Source of the DNA: an uncultured Massilia sp.
GTDB taxonomy: Bacteria > Pseudomonadota > Gammaproteobacteria > Burkholderiales > Burkholderiaceae_D
DNA: 63,500 nt
Direction of reading: 5' to 3'
Assembly: GCA_913778765.1 (NCBI GenBank)
Contig: CAJYXO010000145.1
Span: 1-63,500 of the forward strand
Part shown: positions 43,641 through 50,797 of the stretch, piece by piece
Numbering within the stretch: position 1 is the stretch's first letter
Layout of the letters: each line of letters starts with the position of its first letter
The notes under the pieces: model-generated
Database searches by the model: none
What the model was told of the DNA's origin: nothing
What the model saw: the letters and a program-made list of their open reading frames with translations, nothing else
Made by a program: the position numbers and the translations under genes

Positions 43641-44374
43641 TGCAGGTCGCGGCCCAGCGCGTGCGCCAGGCGCTGCCAGCGCGAGGCGATCTGGGCGTCG
43701 ATCTGGTTGCTGGCGGTGTCGATGCGGCAGCCGCCGCGCGCGATGCCGCCGTCTTCGACGATGCGCCAGCCGGTCTTTTCGAGCTCGTGGCCGATGCTGC
43801 CGCGCACGATCAGCGCGTCTTCCGGGTTCAGGATCAGCAGGGCGGGCTGCTGCAGGGTCGGCAGGTAGTCGACCGCTTCGCGCACCACCGGCAGGATCAG
43901 TTCCGGGCGCACCTCGAAGGCGGTGCGCACCATGTTCCTGGCCAGGTGCAGGGCCAGTTCCAGCACGTCGGCGGCGATCGCCTCGTCGGCCTCGGTGACG
44001 GCGTTGCCGAATTCGGTGGCGATGCCTTGCAGGTGGGTCAGCTCGGCCGCCGCTTCGGCACGGCCCAGGGCCAGGCCGTCTTCGTAGCCGCTGGCGTGGC
44101 CGGTGGCGAGGCCCGCTTCATGGCCTTCGGCATAGCCCTGCTGGCGCGCGGCTTCGCGGATCGCTTCGAGCTCTTCCTCGCTGATCGTCGGCGCCGCGGG
44201 GGCAGCCGGCGCCTCCATCGCGCGCTGGGCCGCCATGGCCTGGGCGTGGGCGTGGGCGTGCGCAGCCTCAAGGGCCTGGCGTTCGCGCTCGGCCACGGCG
44301 GAGGCACGCTCGTCGCCGAAGGAGGTCATTTCCCAGCGCTTGAACATCGGCTGGAAGTCTTTCGAATTCACCAT
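43628..44374 (-). CDS. fliH: flagellar assembly protein FliH
   Basis: The 248-residue FliH regulates FliI and links it to the C ring. An Ala-rich N-terminal half leads into a glycine-periodic helix ([25 protein letters not shown], about 95-120), typical of FliH. The C-terminal part is V-ATPase E subunit-like ([32 protein letters not shown]). Its ATG overlaps the fliG stop by one base. Confidence 0.94.
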   Translation of the reverse strand: MVNSKDFQPMFKRWEMTSFGDERASAVAERERQALEAAHAHAHAQAMAAQRAMEAPAAPAAPTISEEELEAIREAARQQGYAEGHEAGLATGHASGYEDGLALGRAEAAAELTHLQGIATEFGNAVTEADEAIAADVLELALHLARNMVRTAFEVRPELILPVVREAVDYLPTLQQPALLILNPEDALIVRGSIGHELEKTGWRIVEDGGIARGGCRIDTASNQIDAQIASRWQRLAHALGRDLQWLA

Positions 44375-45378
44375 CAGACGAACGAATCCTCACCTTTGCC
44401 GCCCAGGACGATCTGGCCTTCGTCGGCCAGGCGGCGGACGATCTGCAGGATCTGCTTCTGCTGGGACTCCACTTCGGACAGGCGCACCGGGCCTTTCGAT
44501 TCCAGGTCTTCGCGCATCATCTCGGCCGCACGCTGCGACATGTTCTTGAAGACCTTCTCGCGCAAGTCCTGGCTCGCGCCCTTCAGCGCGATGATCAGCA
44601 TCTCGGACTGCACTTCGCGCAGCAGCAGCTGGATGCCGCGGTCGTCGATGTCGATGATGTTATCGAAGACGAACATCTCGTCCATGATCTTCTGGGCCAT
44701 GTCGTTGTCGTAGTTCTTGATGTTCTCCATGACCGAGCTTTCCTGGTCGCCGCTCATGAAGTTCAGGATCTCGGCCGCGGTACGCACGCCGCCCAGCGAC
44801 GATTTCTTGATGTTCTCGTTGCCGGACAATAGCTTCGTCAACACGTCGTTCAGTTCGCGTAAAGCAGCAGGCTGGACGCCGTCCAGGGTCGCGATACGCA
44901 GCACCACGTCGTTGCGCAGGCGGTCCGTGAAGTGTGCCAGGATTTCGCAGGCCTGGTCGCGCTCGAGGTGGACCAGGATGGTGGCGATGATCTGCGGGTG
45001 CTCGTTGCGGATCAGTTCCGCCACCGATTGCGAATCCATCCACTTCAGGCTTTCGATGCCGGAAGCGTCCTTGCCGCCCAGGATACGGTTCAGCAGCACG
45101 GCGGCCTTGTCGTCGCCCAGCGCCTTGGTCAGCACCTGGCGGATGTACTCGTCCGAGTCCAGGCCGACGGTCGACTGCAGGTCGACGCGCTCGCGGAATT
45201 CGGTCAGCACGGTGGTCACTTCCTCGTGCTGCACGGCCTTCATCTGCGCCATCGCGCCGCCCAGCTTGAGCACTTCGCGCGGACCCAGGAAGCGCATCAC
45301 TTCCGCCGCTTCGGATTCGCCCAGGGCCAGCATCAGGATGGCCGCCTTGTTGATGTTGTCTTTGTCCTTGTCGCTCAT
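44374..45378 (-). CDS. fliG: flagellar motor switch protein FliG
   Basis: The 334-residue C-ring protein generates torque against the stator. The middle-domain EHPQ motif (IRNEHPQIIATILVHL) and the C-terminal charged helix (DDRGIQLLLREVQSEMLIIALKGASQDLREKVFKNMSQRAAEMMREDLE) are conserved. It starts 3 bases after fliF. Confidence 0.97.
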   Translation of the reverse strand: MSDKDKDNINKAAILMLALGESEAAEVMRFLGPREVLKLGGAMAQMKAVQHEEVTTVLTEFRERVDLQSTVGLDSDEYIRQVLTKALGDDKAAVLLNRILGGKDASGIESLKWMDSQSVAELIRNEHPQIIATILVHLERDQACEILAHFTDRLRNDVVLRIATLDGVQPAALRELNDVLTKLLSGNENIKKSSLGGVRTAAEILNFMSGDQESSVMENIKNYDNDMAQKIMDEMFVFDNIIDIDDRGIQLLLREVQSEMLIIALKGASQDLREKVFKNMSQRAAEMMREDLESKGPVRLSEVESQQKQILQIVRRLADEGQIVLGGKGEDSFV

Positions 45379-45381
45379 GCT

Positions 45382-47070
45382 TTACTCCGCACCCAGCCAT
45401 TCCTTGATCACGTTTGCCACGATGCGCGGGTCGTTTTGCGCAAGGGTCTTGGCCATCTCCAGGTTGCTCTTGTAGACGATGACCTTCTTCTGTTCTTCCG
45501 CTTCCCGCGCCACGCGGGCCTCTTCCTCGTAGTCCGGTTCCGGTTCCGGCTCCGGCTCTTCCGGTTCCGGCTCCGGCGGCATCTCGACCGCCTCGTCGAA
45601 CTTCTTCATCACCGGCTTCATGATCGGACGCAGGATACGGTACCAGAGGAACAGCAGCACCAGGACGATGAACACGTATTTCGCGACATCCTTCGCCAGC
45701 GGCAGGTTGTTCGGGTCCTTCCACCAGTCCAGCGCTTCCTCGGCCGGCTTGTCGACGCCGTCGAACGGGGCGTTGGCCACGTTCAGGGTGTCGCCGCGCG
45801 CCTGGTTGTAGCCCATGGCCTGCTTGACCAGTTCATTGATCTGCGCGACTTCGGCGGCGGTGAGCGGCTTGACCACGATCTTGCCGGTCTTCGGATCGGT
45901 GCTGCGGCGGTAGTTGACGACCACGCCCACGGTCAGGCGCTTGATGCCGCCCATCGGCTTCTGCTCGAAGCGCACGGTCTTGTCGACTTCGTAATTGGTG
46001 GTGGCGTTTTTGGTGCTCGGCGCGGTGCTTTGGGCCTGCTGCGCGGCGGCCGGGGCGGCGCCGTCGATCGGCGCGGTGGCCACGCCCGGCGGCTGGTTCG
46101 ACAGCGCGCCCGGCACGCCGGACGGATTCTGCGAGCCGGGACCGGTCGATTCCGAAGTCTGCTGGCTGCGGATCGCCTGCGGTTCCGGCGGCGAATTCGG
46201 CTTGTACATCTCGGCGGCGGTGTCGACCTGGGCGAAGTCCACTTCGGCGGTCGCTTCGGCGCGCACGTTGTTCTGGCCGACGATCGGCGCGATCATCGAC
46301 TCGACCTGCTTGACGATGTTGGCCTGCAGGGCTTCGACGTATTTCAGCTGGTTCGGGTCGAGCTGCTTGCCGCCTTTCGCGCTGGTGTCGGACAGCAGGG
46401 TGCCGTTCTGGTCGACCACGGTCACGTTGGACGGGGTCAGTTCCGGCACCGACGAGGCCACCAGGTGCACGATGGCGCTGACCTGGGCCTGGTCGAGGGC
46501 GCGGCCCGGCTGCAGGTTGAGCAGCACCGAAGCGGTCGGCTTCTGCTGCTCGCGCACGAACACGGACGGTTTCGGCAGCGCCAGGTGCACGCGCGCCGAG
46601 GACACCGCCGACACGGCCTGGATCGAATTCGCCAGCTCGCCTTCGAGCGAGCGCTGGTAGTTGACCTGCTCGACGAACTGCGAGGTGCCCAGCTTCTGGT
46701 TCTCGAGCAGTTCGAAGCCGACGTTGCCGGCGCGCGGCAGGCCCTGGGACGCCAGCTTCAGGCGCACGCTGGGCACCTGCTCGGCCGGGATCAGGATCGC
46801 GGTGCCGCCTTCGGAAAACTTGTACTTGACCCCCATCTGGTCGAGCGACGCGGTGATCGCGCCGCCGTCGCGGTCGCTGAAGTTCGAGAACAGCACCTTG
46901 TACTCGGGCGCCGAGCTCCACAGCCAGATCGCGGCGACGACCGCCATGGCCAGCGCGACCGCGCCGCCAATGACGACTTTCTTGCCCATCGGGGTTTCCC
47001 AATACTTCGGCTTGGGTTCGGCCTGGGCGCCGATGTCGTCGTTGAGAACTGCTTCCGCTGCTGTTGCCAT
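45382..47070 (-). CDS. fliF: flagellar MS-ring protein FliF
   Basis: FliF forms the MS ring in the inner membrane. With the ATG at 47070 it is 562 residues, the usual length; in-frame ATGs at 47106 and 47127 would add 12-19 residues and no start has a clear ribosome site. Two transmembrane segments (about 30-52 and 445-465) flank the periplasmic RBM domains (YKVLFSNFSDRDGGAITASLDQMGVKY; NYQRSLEGELANSIQAVSAVSSARVHLALP). The acidic Pro/Glu-rich C-terminal tail carries the FliG-binding end. fliE diverges upstream. Confidence 0.95.
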   Translation of the reverse strand: MATAAEAVLNDDIGAQAEPKPKYWETPMGKKVVIGGAVALAMAVVAAIWLWSSAPEYKVLFSNFSDRDGGAITASLDQMGVKYKFSEGGTAILIPAEQVPSVRLKLASQGLPRAGNVGFELLENQKLGTSQFVEQVNYQRSLEGELANSIQAVSAVSSARVHLALPKPSVFVREQQKPTASVLLNLQPGRALDQAQVSAIVHLVASSVPELTPSNVTVVDQNGTLLSDTSAKGGKQLDPNQLKYVEALQANIVKQVESMIAPIVGQNNVRAEATAEVDFAQVDTAAEMYKPNSPPEPQAIRSQQTSESTGPGSQNPSGVPGALSNQPPGVATAPIDGAAPAAAQQAQSTAPSTKNATTNYEVDKTVRFEQKPMGGIKRLTVGVVVNYRRSTDPKTGKIVVKPLTAAEVAQINELVKQAMGYNQARGDTLNVANAPFDGVDKPAEEALDWWKDPNNLPLAKDVAKYVFIVLVLLFLWYRILRPIMKPVMKKFDEAVEMPPEPEPEEPEPEPEPDYEEEARVAREAEEQKKVIVYKSNLEMAKTLAQNDPRIVANVIKEWLGAE

Positions 47071-47230
47071 GGTGGGTGGTCGAGGGGTTGGGTATGTAGC
47101 CGCCATTATGAAGCCGTACGGCAACATTCAATGCAGGGAAAAGGAGGGTGTTTACGGCGCTGCTCAATGGGTTCTGTTGCTGGGGCGCTGATATTCTGAC
47201 AGCCTGAATACGTTTGTTTGTGAGGCGAAC

Positions 47231-47641
47231 TTGAATATCGGCGGAATCGACAGCAGCCGCATCGAAGCGATGATGGCGCAACTGAAGGCGGCGGCGCAGA
47301 AGCCGGCCGCGTCGCCGGGCATGTCGTCGGCGGCCTCCGCGCTGGCGTCGGGCGGCATCGGCGGGATCGGCGGCCTGGGCAAGCCGGGTGGCGCCGAGGG
47401 CGTGGAAGGATCGTCGAAGGTCAGCTTCTCGGACGCGCTGAAGGCCCAGCTCGACAACGTCAGCAAGGCCCAGAACGACGCCGAAGACATGGGCAAGAAA
47501 TTCGCCTCGGGCGACGATTCGGTCAGCCTGTCGGACACCATGATCGCGATGCAGAAAGCCAGCATCACCTTCCAGGCCACCGTACAGGTGCGCAACAAGC
47601 TGGTGTCGGCCTACCACGACATCATGAACATGCAAGTCTAA
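47231..47641 (+). CDS. fliE: hook-basal body complex protein FliE
   Basis: The 136-residue rod adaptor joins the MS ring to the rod. The start is TTG, preceded by GTGAGGCG. The conserved C-terminal half is complete (FSDALKAQLDNVSKAQNDAEDMGKKFASGDDSVSLSDTMIAMQKASITFQATVQVRNKLVSAYHDIMNMQV). The Gly/Ala-rich middle is longer than in enteric FliE. It diverges from fliF over about 100-160 bases in which no consensus promoter is clear. Confidence 0.94.
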   Translation: MNIGGIDSSRIEAMMAQLKAAAQKPAASPGMSSAASALASGGIGGIGGLGKPGGAEGVEGSSKVSFSDALKAQLDNVSKAQNDAEDMGKKFASGDDSVSLSDTMIAMQKASITFQATVQVRNKLVSAYHDIMNMQV

Positions 47642-47649
47642 GCAAAATC

Positions 47650-47777
47650 AAACCGGGGTCAGACTCCAATTTTTGGAAACAAACTCCTGGCAATTGCTAA
47701 ACACCGGGGTCAGATCCAGTTCTGACCCCGGTTTGCTTTTGGGAAGTTGCCAAAATCGGGAATCTGACCCCGGTTTG
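47650..47777. repeat. three GGGGTCAGAC-family repeat units between fliE and ycgR
   Basis: Unit 1 (47650-47679) contains CCGGGGTCAGACTCC. Unit 2 (47703-47732) has perfect 12-base arms ACCGGGGTCAGA/TCTGACCCCGGT. Unit 3 (47747-47777) is inverted. They fill the gap between the convergent fliE and ycgR genes, where the stems could stop transcription from both sides. Confidence 0.85.
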
Positions 47778-47784
47778 TTTTTAA

Positions 47785-48543
47785 TCAGACCAAGCCGGCG
47801 AGGCGGGCGTTGCGCTCGCGTTCGAGTTTGGTGATGTAGCGCTGCACCGCGGCCAGGTTGCTGCGCGAGATGTCGACGAACTCGCAGCCGAGGCGGCGGT
47901 TGGTCTTGTTGTTGAGCAGGGTCATGTCCAGCGAGTTGCGGATCTGCAGCGAGGTCATTACCGGGCCGATTTCCGGCAGGTCGAGGCGGCAGCCGGCGAA
48001 GGTCGCGCCGATCGTGGTGCCGAGCACCTGCTTGTTGTCGAGGATGGCGATGCCGCCGCAGCTGATGTCGGCCAGCGGGAAGGTCTCGAGCTGGCCGCCC
48101 AGTTCGGCCGGCAGGGGAATCGTCACGCGCACCGGGTTGCTGACCGGCGTCGCCATGCGGTAATACTCGCGCCGCTGCAGGCGGATCAGGCTGGCCGGGA
48201 TGGTGGCGCGGATCGCGCTGCCGCCCTCGTAGCTGATCTCGCTCAGCCCTTCCGCGCCGAACAGGATGCGGATCTTGTCGAGCGAGGTCTCGCAGCGCAC
48301 TTCGCCGGCGGCGACGATGCGTGCGATCTGGTCGCGGCTGACCGGGCGGTCGAGGATCAGGGTATCGGTGTCCGGATCGACGTCCAGGATCGAGGTGACG
48401 CAGACATCGGCCTCGCCCTTGATCAGTACGCGAACCAGCTGGTTCTTTTCGGCGATCTGGCGCAGCAGGGCGACGATTTCCCTGCGCGACTCGACTTCGT
48501 AGTCGTGCCAGGCTTCAAGTTCGGCATCAGTGATTGCTTGCAT
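47785..48543 (-). CDS. ycgR: flagellar brake protein YcgR (YcgR-N and PilZ domains)
   Basis: The 252-residue c-di-GMP receptor slows the motor when c-di-GMP rises. The start MQAITDAELEAWHDYEV was chosen because GGAACAG precedes it; the frame is open upstream without support. Residues about 15-110 are the YcgR N domain. The PilZ domain follows with R125-E-Y-Y-R129 (RxxxR) and D159-I-S161-C-G-G164 (DxSxxG), so ligand binding looks intact. The start overlaps the FlhB-like gene by 17 bases. Confidence 0.92.
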   Translation of the reverse strand: MQAITDAELEAWHDYEVESRREIVALLRQIAEKNQLVRVLIKGEADVCVTSILDVDPDTDTLILDRPVSRDQIARIVAAGEVRCETSLDKIRILFGAEGLSEISYEGGSAIRATIPASLIRLQRREYYRMATPVSNPVRVTIPLPAELGGQLETFPLADISCGGIAILDNKQVLGTTIGATFAGCRLDLPEIGPVMTSLQIRNSLDMTLLNNKTNRRLGCEFVDISRSNLAAVQRYITKLERERNARLAGLV

Positions 48544-48889
48544 CTGTTCCAACCGGGGTTTCTTCTGGTTGCAGGAGTCGCGTCGTGTCCGGCGGGGGGG
48601 GTGGGGCCTGACCGGTAGCTTGCGCCGACTCAATATAATATAGCCATGCCAACAGTTCGGCAATGGCGCGATACAGGGCGGGTGGAATCTGCCGGTCGAG
48701 GTTGACCTCCATCAGCAGCGACACCAGGTCCTTCGATTCGTGCACGAACACGCCGGCGTCGCGTGCGCGGGCGATGATCTGCTCGGCGACCAGGCCCTGG
48801 CCCTTGGCCACGACCTTCGGCGCGGCGTCGCCGGCGCCGTAGGCCAGCGCGACCGCGTTCTGGCGCCGCGTGTTTCCGTCTTTACTCAC
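48527..48889 (-). CDS. FlhB C-domain paralogue (FhlB-like)
   Basis: The 120-residue soluble protein matches the part of FlhB C-terminal to the NPTH cleavage site: AVALAYGAGDAAPKVVAKGQGLVAEQIIARARDAGVFVHESKDLVSLLMEVNLDRQIPPALYRAIAELLAWLYYIES. It has no membrane part and no NPTH. A proline-rich tail follows. Such free-standing copies are known in several bacteria and may replace FlhB-CC in the export switch. It sits in a tight run with a second FliK-like gene (8-base overlap) and ycgR. Confidence 0.9.
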   Translation of the reverse strand: MSKDGNTRRQNAVALAYGAGDAAPKVVAKGQGLVAEQIIARARDAGVFVHESKDLVSLLMEVNLDRQIPPALYRAIAELLAWLYYIESAQATGQAPPPPPDTTRLLQPEETPVGTDASNH

Positions 48890-49982
48890 CGGCGCCCGCC
48901 GTGCGGTGGATCGCCAGCGTGTTCAAGGGCGTGCCGGCGGCGTCCAGCGCGTCCGCCAAGCGAACGCGGCCGTCTTCCAGCAGGGCGCGTGCCGATTCGG
49001 GCGCATCCAGGCGGATGTGCAGCTGGCCGCCGGACAGCACGACCTGCGCCGCCACCTCGCCCAGGCGGCCGAAACGCAGCGTCAGCCGGCTCTGCCAGGT
49101 GGCCGGACCTTCTTCCCCAGGCGCCGAGCGCTGGCCGGACTCGCGCTCGGGCTCGCGCTCGACTTCCCAGCGCATGTCCTGCCCCGGCCACAGCTGTCCC
49201 TGCCAGGCGACCCGCGCCTGCTCGTGCGCGTTCAATTGCAGGTTGATCAGCTGGGCGGTGGCCGGATCGGTCGGCGGCGCCATGCCGCGCGCCTGCGGCT
49301 CGGCCGCCAGTTCGGCCCGCGAGCGTCCGCCCTGGGCCCATTCGGCCACATGCGATTCGTAGAACAGGCCGCTCGTTTCCATGCCCTGTTTCAGGGCCGC
49401 GGCGATCTGGCCGGCGTCCGTGCCGGGCGCACCCAGCAGCGGCGTTCGGCCGAGCGCCGCGGTCTGCTGCGCCGCGCCGTTCTGGGCCGCGGCGATCACT
49501 TCGCCCAAGACCTTGCCGGCCTTGCTGAGCGAGGCGCCTTCGCCGGCGCCACCGTCGCCACCGGCCGCGGGCAGGGTCTGGGTCCTGGCCAGCAGCGCGG
49601 CGGCTTCCTTGCCTTCCAGATAAGCCAGCGGGGCGGTTTGCGGCGCGGCGCCTTCCGGCAGCGCCGGTCCGGCTTCGGCAAAGGCCTGGCCGCCCTGGGC
49701 GGTGGCGACCTGGAAGGTGGGACGCGGGCTCAGCGACACCAGGGTCAGCGGCACCTGGCTGCCGACCGGCAGGTTCTGCGGCAGCGCCATGCGGGCCGCC
49801 ATGTCGGCCACCCGCACCACGGCGCTGCCGTCGGCGAGGCGGGACAGGACTTCGGCCTGCATGGATTGGCCGAGCTGCGTGGCCAGCGCGCGCTGGAAGG
49901 CCTGCTGGCGCGGATCGGCGACCGGGAGGACGGCGCCGGTGCGCGCGACCGGAGACAGCGTCAGCTGGTCGCGCGTGAGCAT
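48882..49982 (-). CDS. second FliK-like hook-length/secretion control protein
   Basis: The 366-residue protein is Ala/Gln-rich. Its C terminus has a Flg_hook-like domain: WQSRLTLRFGRLGEVAAQVVLSGGQLHIRLDAPESARALLEDGRVRLADALDAAGTPLNTLAIHRT. It is not the main fliK (40407-41750). Because it overlaps the FlhB C-domain gene, the two may act together. Sequence conservation is weak outside the C terminus, so the function is inferred. Confidence 0.78.
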   Translation of the reverse strand: MLTRDQLTLSPVARTGAVLPVADPRQQAFQRALATQLGQSMQAEVLSRLADGSAVVRVADMAARMALPQNLPVGSQVPLTLVSLSPRPTFQVATAQGGQAFAEAGPALPEGAAPQTAPLAYLEGKEAAALLARTQTLPAAGGDGGAGEGASLSKAGKVLGEVIAAAQNGAAQQTAALGRTPLLGAPGTDAGQIAAALKQGMETSGLFYESHVAEWAQGGRSRAELAAEPQARGMAPPTDPATAQLINLQLNAHEQARVAWQGQLWPGQDMRWEVEREPERESGQRSAPGEEGPATWQSRLTLRFGRLGEVAAQVVLSGGQLHIRLDAPESARALLEDGRVRLADALDAAGTPLNTLAIHRTAGAGE

Positions 49983-49987
49983 ATTGC

Positions 49988-50314
49988 TTAGACGCCGTAG
50001 GCGCGCGCGAGGCGGCGTTCGGTGGCGTTATTGTTCATCAGGGCGGACAGCTTGGCCATCCACGGCTGGGTCAGGTCGCGGATCTGGCGGTCGCTGGCCA
50101 GCATCTTGCGGATCGCGTTCACCTTGCGCACGCGCTCCGGGGCGGCGAGCGGCTGGCCGTCGCCGCTGGCCTTCAGCTGGCGCACGCAGGCATGGCACTG
50201 CTGCTCGAGCTGGACCACGCGGTCCCAGTCGTTGGCGGTGGCGGCAACCAGCATCTGGTCGGTGATGCCGACCATCGCTTCATACACGGAGACGATGTCT
50301 TGACCGGTCATCAT
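49988..50314 (-). CDS. fliT: flagellar protein FliT
   Basis: This 108-residue helical protein sits directly after fliS (3-base gap) and has the FliT pattern (VYEAMVGITDQMLVAATANDWDRVVQLEQQCHACVRQL). FliT is the export chaperone for the filament cap FliD. In enterics it also restrains FlhDC. Confidence 0.87.
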   Translation of the reverse strand: MMTGQDIVSVYEAMVGITDQMLVAATANDWDRVVQLEQQCHACVRQLKASGDGQPLAAPERVRKVNAIRKMLASDRQIRDLTQPWMAKLSALMNNNATERRLARAYGV

Positions 50315-50317
50315 CGT

Positions 50318-50773
50318 TCAGGCTCCCGCGAAGGCAGGGGCTGGCGCCATCGCCGGGGCAGGGGCGGCGGCCGGCTGCGCAACCTTGTCGCCGATCTGGA
50401 CCCAGGCTTCGCGCAGGTCCGACAGCAGGCGGTGCACTTCTTCGATGGCCGGCACGTCGTTCTTCAGGTTGGCGTGCAGCAGGCGGCGGCTCATGTAGTC
50501 GTACAGGGCGTCCAGGTTGGCCGCAATCTCGCCGCCGGCTTCCTTGTCGAGCGAGGCGCGCAGGCCGTTGTCGATGATCGTGATCGCCTTCGAGATCGCG
50601 GTGCCCTTCGCTGCGATGTTGTTCGCGGCGATGTTGGTCTTGGCGCTCAGCAGCGCCACCAGCGCGCCGTCGTACAGCATGACGATCAGCTTGTGCGGCG
50701 AGGCCGAGGCGATGCCGGTCTCCAGGCCCACGTTGGCATAGGCGTTGACGCCGCGTTTCATGGTTCCAAACAT
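50318..50773 (-). CDS. fliS: flagellin export chaperone FliS
   Basis: The 151-residue protein carries the FliS blocks (ANVGLETGIASASPHKLIVMLYDGALVALLSAKTNI, then ALYDYMSRRLLHANLKNDVPAIEEVHRLLSDLREAW). It adds an Ala/Pro tail. GGAGAACC precedes the ATG. It lies 24 bases after fliD and binds the flagellin C terminus before export. Confidence 0.96.
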   Translation of the reverse strand: MFGTMKRGVNAYANVGLETGIASASPHKLIVMLYDGALVALLSAKTNIAANNIAAKGTAISKAITIIDNGLRASLDKEAGGEIAANLDALYDYMSRRLLHANLKNDVPAIEEVHRLLSDLREAWVQIGDKVAQPAAAPAPAMAPAPAFAGA

Positions 50774-50797
50774 CTTGGTTCTCCGATAATTCCAGGG

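Noticed and set aside
47128..47230. Sigma-54 or sigma-28 promoter between fliF and fliE
   Set aside because: Neither TGGCAC-N5-TTGC nor TAAA-N15-GCCGATAA could be fitted on either strand.
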